This document shows, one piece after another, positions 45,709 to 53,766 of a DNA stretch of 64,000 bases (positions are counted from its first letter, which is position 1; each line of letters begins with the position of its first letter). This DNA comes from Ignavibacteriota bacterium (GTDB taxonomy: Bacteria > Bacteroidota > Ignavibacteria > Ignavibacteriales > Melioribacteraceae): NCBI GenBank assembly GCA_016713565.1, contig JADJOX010000005.1:62001-126000 (forward strand). The letters run 5' to 3'. Both the position numbers and the translations under genes were made by a program. Below the pieces are notes generated by a model, which did not search any database, was not told where the DNA came from, and was given only the letters and a program-made list of their open reading frames with translations.

Positions 45709-47361
45709 TTAATATTTACCTAAAATTATCTTTAATACGGCAACAGATTCTAACGGATTTTCATCAGACAAATTAATGATAAGCGAATCATTTGTCTGCT
45801 TCCATTCCAACTTATTTTCTGAGCCCAAAAATTTTATTTTTTCAATTTTTTGACCATTGATTAAATCGGAATGTTTACCGAGCGATTTAATATTCGCAAC
45901 TTTGCTTTCAGAACAATTCATCATAAAAGCATAAAGTGTGTCGCTCTTTGACGTAAACCTAATATCCTCATTTGAAAAATCCTCCAAGTCACTTTCATTG
46001 AACATTCCGGCTTTAACTTTTGTAGGTCCTTCTCCATAAACTTTCCATGGTCTAGTTCCATAAATTCCTTCGCCATTTATTTCCATCCATTTACCTAAAT
46101 TTTCTAAAAATTTCACTTCCAAGTCATCAATCGTACCATCACCTCTAATTGGAATACTTAAAAGTAAATTTCCATTTTTGCTGACAATATCTATTAGTGA
46201 AAGAATAATTTGCTTAGGGGTTTTATATGAATTACTTTCATAATCTGATCTTCTATAATGCCAATTTCCAATACATGAGCAAGTCTGCCAAGCGAAAGGC
46301 TGAATTTCACTGCTGAAACCTCTTTCAATATCTTCCACAATACCTGATTTCTGTTCAGGTTTTAGTTGTTTTGCGGTTACAACAGCTTCGAGTTTGCCAT
46401 TGTTTAACTGAATATTTGAATTGTAAAAATGTGCTACAATATCCAATCCAGCTTGTCCTAAAGGCAATTCATAATCATCAAAATAAACTAAATCTGGTTT
46501 ATATTTATCTACTAGATCTTTACAGCGCAGAAACCACATATTCGTAAAATTTTTATTTTGCAACGGTGGTTCTTCGGTCCAAACTCTGTCGTTTTTTTCG
46601 TGCCAGTCATTTGCGGTTTTAATATCATTAATTCCATCGGGCATAATAATATTTGGACCAGTATAAAGTTCTTGGGGATCAAGACCTTCCCACCATTTTC
46701 CTTTTCCATCTTCTTTCGTTAAAGTTGCCGCGTCATAACGAATACCCGCAAGAGGTCCTTCCTGATCATAGCCATAAGCCGTTTGAAACCAGTGCCAAGC
46801 GTGCGCGGAATGATTACTGACACCGAAATACATTCCATTCTTTCTGGCAATTTTTTCCCAAATTCCAACAATATCTTTTTTTGGTCCTACATTTACAGAA
46901 TTCCATTTGTGATATTCTGAATTATAATTATCAAAATTATCATGATGATTTGCCAAAGCGACAAAATATTTTGCCCCGGCGTATTTATATAATTCCATAA
47001 GTTTTGCGGGATCCCAATTCTCGGCTTTCCAAAGATTATCAATTTCCATAAATCCAAACTTTGTAGGATGACCATAATTTTTTACGTGAAAATCATAATA
47101 TTTATTACCTTGCTCATACATTCCCCGAGCATACCAATCTCCTTGCTCAGGGACGCATTGTGCTGTCCAATGAGCCCAAATACCGAACTTTGCGTCTCTA
47201 AACCAATCTGGACATTGATAATTTTCCTCAAATGATTTCCAAGTCGGTTTAAATTTTCCATTTAATATTTCATTCTCTTGCGCAAAAATATTATTTACAC
47301 TAATTAATATTAGATAAACTAAGGTTAAGGAAATGTTTTTAGAGTTATTGTACATAATCAT
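45709..47361 (-). CDS. GH29 alpha-L-fucosidase
   Basis: 550 aa, exported (hydrophobic MYNNSKNISLTLVYLILISVNNIFAQ start). GH29 catalytic domain: WFRDAKFGIWAHWTAQCVPEQ, YFVALANHHDNFDNYNSEYH, GMYFGVSNHSAHAWHWFQ and DLVYFDDYELPLGQ, which carries the probable Asp nucleophile. NLLLSIPIRGDGTIDD and the beta-sandwich C-terminal domain complete the fold. It removes terminal alpha-L-fucose, here plausibly from plant rhamnogalacturonan or xyloglucan side chains or from algal glycans. The GTG/ATG region gives two close starts (47361 and 47355). It stands alone between nadB and a divergent chemoreceptor gene. Confidence 0.9.
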   Translation of the reverse strand: MIMYNNSKNISLTLVYLILISVNNIFAQENEILNGKFKPTWKSFEENYQCPDWFRDAKFGIWAHWTAQCVPEQGDWYARGMYEQGNKYYDFHVKNYGHPTKFGFMEIDNLWKAENWDPAKLMELYKYAGAKYFVALANHHDNFDNYNSEYHKWNSVNVGPKKDIVGIWEKIARKNGMYFGVSNHSAHAWHWFQTAYGYDQEGPLAGIRYDAATLTKEDGKGKWWEGLDPQELYTGPNIIMPDGINDIKTANDWHEKNDRVWTEEPPLQNKNFTNMWFLRCKDLVDKYKPDLVYFDDYELPLGQAGLDIVAHFYNSNIQLNNGKLEAVVTAKQLKPEQKSGIVEDIERGFSSEIQPFAWQTCSCIGNWHYRRSDYESNSYKTPKQIILSLIDIVSKNGNLLLSIPIRGDGTIDDLEVKFLENLGKWMEINGEGIYGTRPWKVYGEGPTKVKAGMFNESDLEDFSNEDIRFTSKSDTLYAFMMNCSESKVANIKSLGKHSDLINGQKIEKIKFLGSENKLEWKQTNDSLIINLSDENPLESVAVLKIILGKY

Positions 47362-47611
47362 CCAATTTGATATTCTATTATTAAAGCTATCAAAATAATC
47401 AAAGTTATTCCATTTAAAAGAAATGAATTTCTAAATTAGATTTTAATATTCTTATTTGAGCCTTTTTAAAAAATAAAATTGTGTAATTATTTCCCGATAC
47501 TTTAATTATAAATAATAAATATAATTTAATTTCGTTACAGACTATTTAGAAATTACAAAAAGCTTCGATAATTAGGTTAAATATAAAGTGTATAAATTTT
47601 TTGGGGGAAAA

Positions 47612-49780
47612 ATGAAAACACTTAACGATCTTGGTATTGTTAAAAAGACAAGTTTTGCAGTAATTGGAATTTTAGTTTTTACTCTTTTCATTTACTTAAT
47701 TGTTTTCTTTTTTAAAAATGATGCCAACGTTAAAAGTAGAATAGAAGAAGACAACGATCAGTTAAGCACACTTCTAACCGAATCTATAAAACTTGCCATG
47801 GCAGCCGGAGCCGATAACACAAAACCGTTTGTTGAAAGTTTAGAAAAATTTGAAAAAATTAAAGAAGTACGAATAACCCCAACCAATTTAATTTCGGAAA
47901 ATTCTGAAACCAATTTAGACGAAATTGAGAAATCCGCATTAAATGGTTTGAAAGAAGCAAATTATTATGAAGATTTTAATGACTCAAAAATTTTACGTTC
48001 AATCAAATTTTTAACTGCAGACAAATCATGCGTTGACTGTCACGATGTTAAGGAAAATGATGTTCTGGCAATAATTAGCATACGACACTCACTCGATGAA
48101 ACATATAAGGAAATGGCATCTCAAAAAATTGACGCAGCGTGGATTGGTCTTTTAGCCGCGATTATTACATTTACACTGGTAACTTTATATTTAAACAAAT
48201 ATTTGGGAAAGCCAATTCTAAATTTAACTCATGCAGTTAAGAATTTTGCCGACGGTAAATTTGACGAGCCTTTGAATTGCAGCAGCAAAGACGAATTTGG
48301 AATTTTAGCAAACAGTTTTAACGAAATGGTAGATAAAATAGAAATGCAGCTTCAATACTTAAACAGCATCTCCTTACCTGTTACAGTAATTGACAAAAAT
48401 TTTGAAATTGTATACATAAATTCAAAAGGTGTAGAATTTTTAAAGAAAGAAAAGCATAACGTTTTGAAAACAAAATGCTATGAAAGTTTTAATTCAATTG
48501 ACTGCAGATCTCAAAACTGTTCTTGCAATATCGCAATTCAACGTGGTGAATCCATTACAAAAGAATCTGTAGCAAAACCAAATAATGTTGAAGTTCCTAT
48601 AATTTTTTCCGGAACACCAATTAAAAACAAAAAAGGAGAAGTAATTGGAACATTAGAGGTACTGACGGATCTTTCAGATGCAAAGGAAAAAGAAATTTAT
48701 TTGGAAAGAAATGTAAAAAAAATGCTGGAAGTTATGTCTAAAGTTTCAAACGGTGACTTCACCATAAACTTAATTCCTGAAAATAAAAATGATGTTATTG
48801 GAAAACTCTATATTGGCTTTAATGATACAATTGAAAATATTAAGAAAATGATACAGAAAGTTATAGAAGCAATTTCCGCGACCGCAAACGCAAGCAGCCA
48901 AATAAGTTCTAGTACTGAACAGATGGCAGCCGGTTCGCAGGAGCAAAGTATGCAAGCATCTGAAGTTGCAAGCGCAATTGAACAGATGACAAAAACTATA
49001 ATTGAAACCGCGCATAACATTTCTATTGCGGCTGAAAAATCAAAAGACTCGGGAATTTTAGCTACAGAAGGAAATGTGATTGTTTCAGAAACAATAAAAG
49101 GAATGAATAAAATTTCACAAGTAGTTTCATCCGCGGCAAACACCATAACCGCACTTGGAAATAACAGCGAAAAAATAAATGAAATTATACAAGTTATTGA
49201 TTCAATTGCCGGACAAACAAATCTATTAGCATTAAACGCCGCTATAGAAGCCGCAAGAGCAGGAGAACATGGAAGAGGTTTTGCTGTTGTTGCAGACGAA
49301 GTAAAAAAATTAGCCGAACGTACGACAAATGCCACAAAAGAAATTTCCGAAATGATTTCATCAATACAAAACGATACTAAAAAAGCGGTAATTTCAATAA
49401 ACTCCGGAACTGTTGAAGTCGATGCCGGAAAAGAACTCGCTGTAAAAGCCGGTAAATCTTTAGAGAATATTAATAATTCCACTATTGAAGTTGTTGATTT
49501 GGTGAATCAAGTTGCAACAGCAAGCGAACAGCAATCGTCTACTTCTGAGCAAATTTCAAAAAGTATTGAAGGCATCAGGAAAGTTACACAGGAATCTTCT
49601 TTGGGAATTAATGAAATAGCAAAAGCAGCGGAAGAATTAAATGTTCTTACAGAAAATCTACAAGCAATAATGAATAATTTTAAAGTTTATGATGATGATT
49701 CAAGTTATACAAATATCAAAGCTTCAAAACCGAAATTAGAATATTCAAATGTTCAAAAGAAACAATATTCATTACATTAG
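47612..49780 (+). CDS. Methyl-accepting chemotaxis protein with c-type haem motif in the sensor domain
   Basis: 722 aa. Start at ATG 47612, set by GGGGG 6-11 bp upstream (a longer GTG frame at 47588 is unlikely). TM1 (12-34), a periplasmic domain (35-175) with one CVDCHD haem-c motif at C140/C143/H144, TM2 (176-197), HAMP (about 195-250), a PAS-like domain (252-375) containing a Cys cluster (C289, C298, C303, C305), a second HAMP-like linker, and the cytoplasmic signalling domain with the conserved tip IAGQTNLLALNAAIEAARAG. It probably signals to CheA/CheW in response to redox state or a small gas/ligand at the haem (inference from family). No CheR-binding pentapeptide is present at the C-terminus. 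Confidence 0.88.
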   Translation: MKTLNDLGIVKKTSFAVIGILVFTLFIYLIVFFFKNDANVKSRIEEDNDQLSTLLTESIKLAMAAGADNTKPFVESLEKFEKIKEVRITPTNLISENSETNLDEIEKSALNGLKEANYYEDFNDSKILRSIKFLTADKSCVDCHDVKENDVLAIISIRHSLDETYKEMASQKIDAAWIGLLAAIITFTLVTLYLNKYLGKPILNLTHAVKNFADGKFDEPLNCSSKDEFGILANSFNEMVDKIEMQLQYLNSISLPVTVIDKNFEIVYINSKGVEFLKKEKHNVLKTKCYESFNSIDCRSQNCSCNIAIQRGESITKESVAKPNNVEVPIIFSGTPIKNKKGEVIGTLEVLTDLSDAKEKEIYLERNVKKMLEVMSKVSNGDFTINLIPENKNDVIGKLYIGFNDTIENIKKMIQKVIEAISATANASSQISSSTEQMAAGSQEQSMQASEVASAIEQMTKTIIETAHNISIAAEKSKDSGILATEGNVIVSETIKGMNKISQVVSSAANTITALGNNSEKINEIIQVIDSIAGQTNLLALNAAIEAARAGEHGRGFAVVADEVKKLAERTTNATKEISEMISSIQNDTKKAVISINSGTVEVDAGKELAVKAGKSLENINNSTIEVVDLVNQVATASEQQSSTSEQISKSIEGIRKVTQESSLGINEIAKAAEELNVLTENLQAIMNNFKVYDDDSSYTNIKASKPKLEYSNVQKKQYSLH

Positions 49781-49820
49781 TTTACTAAATAAATATTACT
49801 GTCTAGAAAATAATGATTGA

Positions 49821-51368
49821 TTAAAATTTTTTATATTCACTTTTAGTAATTTCCGAATCACGTATTCCTTTAATGTTTTTCAGAATAATATTTTGACTTT
49901 TTTTAATGATAAAATTTGCGGCAGAATTTGTTTTAGAAATATCATTATTTATAAATTCAGCGTCGTTTACATTGTCTAGTACAAAGGCAGGCCTTTCATC
50001 ATTTTCGATTGTTTTTATAATTATATCTTTCACTTTTAAACCTTTTACATACCTAAAGTAAAAACCGTAAGCAGGCATTGCGTTCCAGCGGTAAGGATCG
50101 GGATAAGAATCGATATTTTGCGGCACTTCCTTGTCAACAGATTCTTTCTTTCCGCCGCCTCTAAAATAAATACGAATATTGCTTAAACTTAAATCTTCAA
50201 CATAATGCTCCGGAATGCCCATAATCATACATGCTCCAAGTTCAGGAGATTTTGGTCTTCCTCCCACATCATAAACGTTTAAATTGCTGATTGAAATTCT
50301 TCTGCAAACACCAATGGGAACATTTTCCGGTCCCCTCATTCTCGCACTTAATCGTATAAAAAAAGGAGTATCTGTAATATCACGCATTGTGATGTTATCA
50401 ATAACAATATCCTCAATTATACCTCCGTCAGCCGATTCAAGACAAAATCCACGCGAATGTTCGAATACACAATTTGAAACAGCAATGTTCCTAAAACCGC
50501 CATTAGATTCGGTTCCAAATTTTAATCTTCCGGTTATGCAATGATTAACATTCGGATCTTCATCTTTAAATTCTTTGGTAAAAGTTCCATTTAAAAGTGA
50601 GCCATGATCAAAACCAAATATTTGGCAATTTGTAATTGTTACATTCTCTGTAAATCTGGCATAACCTAAAGCAAAAGATGATTTTAAACATAAACCGTCA
50701 TCCGTCGGAGAATTTATTAAGCAATCTGAAATAATTACATTTTTACAGCAGTCAATGTCAAATCCATCTCTATCAGCATCAGCGCGAACATTATTAATTG
50801 TAAGATTATCAACGCCGGTGGCAAGAATGCAAAAATGTCCGCCGTGCAAAATAGATATATCTTTAATGGTAACATTTACACAATTTTTAAGCCCAACGGC
50901 TTTATTTCCGGAACCTTTAATTTCAGGTTTATCATAAGAATATAAACCTTTTCCCCAAATGGTGCCATTTCCCATTATTGAAATATCGTGCAAACTATCG
51001 CCGAAAATCAAACTATTTTTCCAATAACTATGTCCAAAATCCTGATATTTTTTATACCAAGCGTTTTCTTCGGGCAAATCATAACCTTCGGTATCTGTTT
51101 CTTTATTTGCAATAAGTCTTGCTCCTTGCTCCAAATAAATTGTTATTTTACTTTTCAAACGAATGGTAAATGATAAATAATCTCCGGCAGGAAAGTATAT
51201 AGTTCCTCCGCCGTTTTTTGATGCTGTCTCTATAACGGAATTTATTATTTCAGTATTATCAGTTATGCCATCCCTTTTTGCTCCAAAATCAACAACGTTA
51301 TAATTTATATGATCCGCAAAAATAAATGATACTGAATTAAAGAATAAAATTGCAAGAAATAATTTCAT
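49821..51368 (-). CDS. GH28 polygalacturonase-like enzyme
   Basis: 515 aa, signal peptide (1-19). Right-handed beta-helix of GH28: NYNVVDFGAKRDGITDNTEI at the start, GGGTIYFPAGDYLS, then the catalytic region RADADRDGFDIDCCKNVIIS and SPTDDGLCLKSS (the Asp residues of the family), FGFDHGSLLNGTF in place of the G-H-G motif and RLKFGTESNGG near the substrate-binding Arg-Lys. It cleaves alpha-galacturonosyl links of pectin or rhamnogalacturonan; exo or endo mode not determined. Flanked on both sides by plus-strand chemoreceptor genes; 40 bp from the haem receptor's stop. Confidence 0.88.
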   Translation of the reverse strand: MKLFLAILFFNSVSFIFADHINYNVVDFGAKRDGITDNTEIINSVIETASKNGGGTIYFPAGDYLSFTIRLKSKITIYLEQGARLIANKETDTEGYDLPEENAWYKKYQDFGHSYWKNSLIFGDSLHDISIMGNGTIWGKGLYSYDKPEIKGSGNKAVGLKNCVNVTIKDISILHGGHFCILATGVDNLTINNVRADADRDGFDIDCCKNVIISDCLINSPTDDGLCLKSSFALGYARFTENVTITNCQIFGFDHGSLLNGTFTKEFKDEDPNVNHCITGRLKFGTESNGGFRNIAVSNCVFEHSRGFCLESADGGIIEDIVIDNITMRDITDTPFFIRLSARMRGPENVPIGVCRRISISNLNVYDVGGRPKSPELGACMIMGIPEHYVEDLSLSNIRIYFRGGGKKESVDKEVPQNIDSYPDPYRWNAMPAYGFYFRYVKGLKVKDIIIKTIENDERPAFVLDNVNDAEFINNDISKTNSAANFIIKKSQNIILKNIKGIRDSEITKSEYKKF

Positions 51369-51591
51369 TTATTGATTTTCCTTCGTTGTGAAAAATATTT
51401 ATGTGAAAATAATTTTTAAAAGTAATAATGTTTATATCAAGAATGAAATAATTTTACTGCCTACATATGTTTTAAGACTTCTTGAATATAAACATAAAAG
51501 TTTCATTTCTTATTTTTGAACAAGACATCTCATCCTTAAATATTGAAAATAATTTAACGATGATTTAAATCAAATTTTAATTGGAAAAATA

Positions 51592-53688
51592 ATGGACCTT
51601 TTGAAAAACTTTAAATTAGCATCTAAACTGCGAATTATCATTCTTATGCTTGTTGTTGGAAGCTTAATTTTCGGCATAACTGCTTATTTAACAATCGAAA
51701 AACTGCGTGTAAATGGAGAAATGTATTCGGAAATTGTAGAAGGAAAAGATTTAATTGCCGATATACTTCCACCGCCAAATTTTATTGTTGAAACTTATTT
51801 GAATTCTTTTCTTATGCTCCGAGCTGACAAAAACGAACTAAATGAGCTTGTTGAGAAATCAAAATCTTTAAGCGAAGAATATTATACTCGGCATAAGTTT
51901 TGGGTTAAAACGCTTGAAGATGGCAAACTTAAAGATGACATGGTTGAAAATTCATTTAAGCCAGCCAAAGAATTTTTTGAATTGAGAGACAGTAAATTTA
52001 TTCCGCTGATTAGAGAAGGAAATATTGCAGAAGCTGAAAATTTATTAAATACAAAGATGAAGGAATTGTTTCACGCACATAAAGTATATATCGAGAGTGT
52101 TGTTGAACAAGCAAATTTAAAGAATGCATCGATTGAAACTCACGCCGAAGAAATTATTTCATCCAGAACAATAACGTTAATAATTCTTGAGTTTATTATA
52201 ATTATTGGACTTTATTTTACAATTTCCAAAATTTTTAAAAACATTTCCGTTCCAATTAAAAAAGTCTTAGAAGTCTCTAAAGAAATTTCAAAAGGTCATT
52301 TAAAAGCTAGAACCAATATAAGATCTAAGGATGAAGTTGGTGTAATGGCTGAAACTATTGATAAAATGGCTTCTGATTTGGATAATTATTCATTGTTGCT
52401 CCAGTCAATCGCAAATGGAAAAGTAGATGTCTGCTCGCAAGCTTTTGATTCCGAAGATGTTTTAGCCATTTCATTAAATGAAATCACAAACACTTTAACC
52501 GAATTGACAAAAGAAATAAATAGTTTAACACAATCTGCATTAAGCGGAAATTTAAAACATAGAGGAGATGAAAGTAAATTCAGCGGTGGCTATAAAGAAT
52601 TGCTGCGTGGAATAAACAAGACACTGGATGCTGTTATAAATCCGATTACCGAAGGTTCGTCGGTTCTTAAAAAAATGTCTGAAGGAGATATAACAAATAG
52701 AGTTAACGGCGATTACAAAGGAGACCATCAGCTGATAAAAAACAGCATTAACCACCTTTCAGAATCATTTACATCTGTTTTGTCACTTATAGGTGATTCA
52801 ATTAACTCTACGGCTTCAGCGGTGACACAAATACTAGCTAGTTCCGAAGAAATTTCGACTGGCGTTCAGGAGCAAAGCTTGCAGACTAATGAAGTTTCTA
52901 CCGCAATGGAGGAAATGTCCAAAACAATTTTTGAAACAACGCGGAATATAATTAAAACAAACGAACTTGCTAAAGAATCAAAAAGCATTGCTGCAAACGG
53001 TCAGGCAATTATAGAATCAACAATCAGCGGAATGAAACAAATTGAATTGGTTGTTAAACAAGCGAGTGAAATTATAATTGGATTAAGCAATAGAAGTACA
53101 AAAATCGGCGGAATTGTTAAAGTAATAAACGAGATTGCGGATCAAACAAATTTGTTGGCGTTGAATGCCGCAATTGAAGCAGCAAGAGCCGGCGAACACG
53201 GTCGAGGATTTGCTATTGTTGCCGATGAAGTAAAAAAACTTGCCGATAGAACCTCATCTTCAACGAGTGAAATTGTTGAAATGATAAATTCAATTCAAAG
53301 CGACAGTCAAAATGCGGCAAAAGCAATTGAACTTGGAACTTCGCAAGTTTCGGTTGGTATGGAAAATTCAATTAACGCCGGCAATTCAATGCACGAAATT
53401 GTAAAATCTTCCGATCTTTTACTTGAAGCATCTTCTCAAGTTGCGGCTGCCAGTGAAGAACAATCTGCAGCAGTTGAACAAATTTCAAAGAATGTAGATT
53501 CGATAAATTCAGTTGCAAATTTAAATGCGGCAGGAATAAAAACAGTTGCTGATTCAACTAATGATTTGATGTATATGGTTGAAAATCTCCAAAAATTGAT
53601 TGGAAAGTTTAAAATTAGTGATAGACAAAATGAAGATTGGTCATGTGAAAAATTCACAAAGAAAAAAGATGCGAGTTATGTGAACTGA
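51592..53688 (+). CDS. Methyl-accepting chemotaxis protein with helical-bundle sensor domain
   Basis: 698 aa. TM1 (about 13-35), a 150-residue periplasmic all-helical domain with the distinctive segment DILPPPNFIVETYLNSFLML, TM2 (about 190-212), then a HAMP domain and at least one further HAMP-like repeat (LSGNLKHRGDES, MSEGDITNRVNGDYKGDH), and the signalling hairpin IADQTNLLALNAAIEAARAG. No haem motif. The ligand is unknown; the LPPP-containing helical sensor is seen in other chemoreceptors. No Shine-Dalgarno was obvious before the ATG at 51592. With the receptor at 47612 it brackets the GH28 gene. Confidence 0.85.
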   Translation: MDLLKNFKLASKLRIIILMLVVGSLIFGITAYLTIEKLRVNGEMYSEIVEGKDLIADILPPPNFIVETYLNSFLMLRADKNELNELVEKSKSLSEEYYTRHKFWVKTLEDGKLKDDMVENSFKPAKEFFELRDSKFIPLIREGNIAEAENLLNTKMKELFHAHKVYIESVVEQANLKNASIETHAEEIISSRTITLIILEFIIIIGLYFTISKIFKNISVPIKKVLEVSKEISKGHLKARTNIRSKDEVGVMAETIDKMASDLDNYSLLLQSIANGKVDVCSQAFDSEDVLAISLNEITNTLTELTKEINSLTQSALSGNLKHRGDESKFSGGYKELLRGINKTLDAVINPITEGSSVLKKMSEGDITNRVNGDYKGDHQLIKNSINHLSESFTSVLSLIGDSINSTASAVTQILASSEEISTGVQEQSLQTNEVSTAMEEMSKTIFETTRNIIKTNELAKESKSIAANGQAIIESTISGMKQIELVVKQASEIIIGLSNRSTKIGGIVKVINEIADQTNLLALNAAIEAARAGEHGRGFAIVADEVKKLADRTSSSTSEIVEMINSIQSDSQNAAKAIELGTSQVSVGMENSINAGNSMHEIVKSSDLLLEASSQVAAASEEQSAAVEQISKNVDSINSVANLNAAGIKTVADSTNDLMYMVENLQKLIGKFKISDRQNEDWSCEKFTKKKDASYVN

Positions 53689-53766
53689 AATAATAAAAGT
53701 AAAACAGCTATATTTTTTGTTAAATAAAATTTCTTAAATTATTTTATTACAAATAGTTATATAATT

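Noticed and set aside
48808..49482. Long open frame (224 codons) on the minus strand inside the haem chemoreceptor gene
   Set aside because: It is a shadow of the strongly conserved MCP signalling domain on the other strand; its protein is Ser/Ala/Ile-rich and matches nothing.
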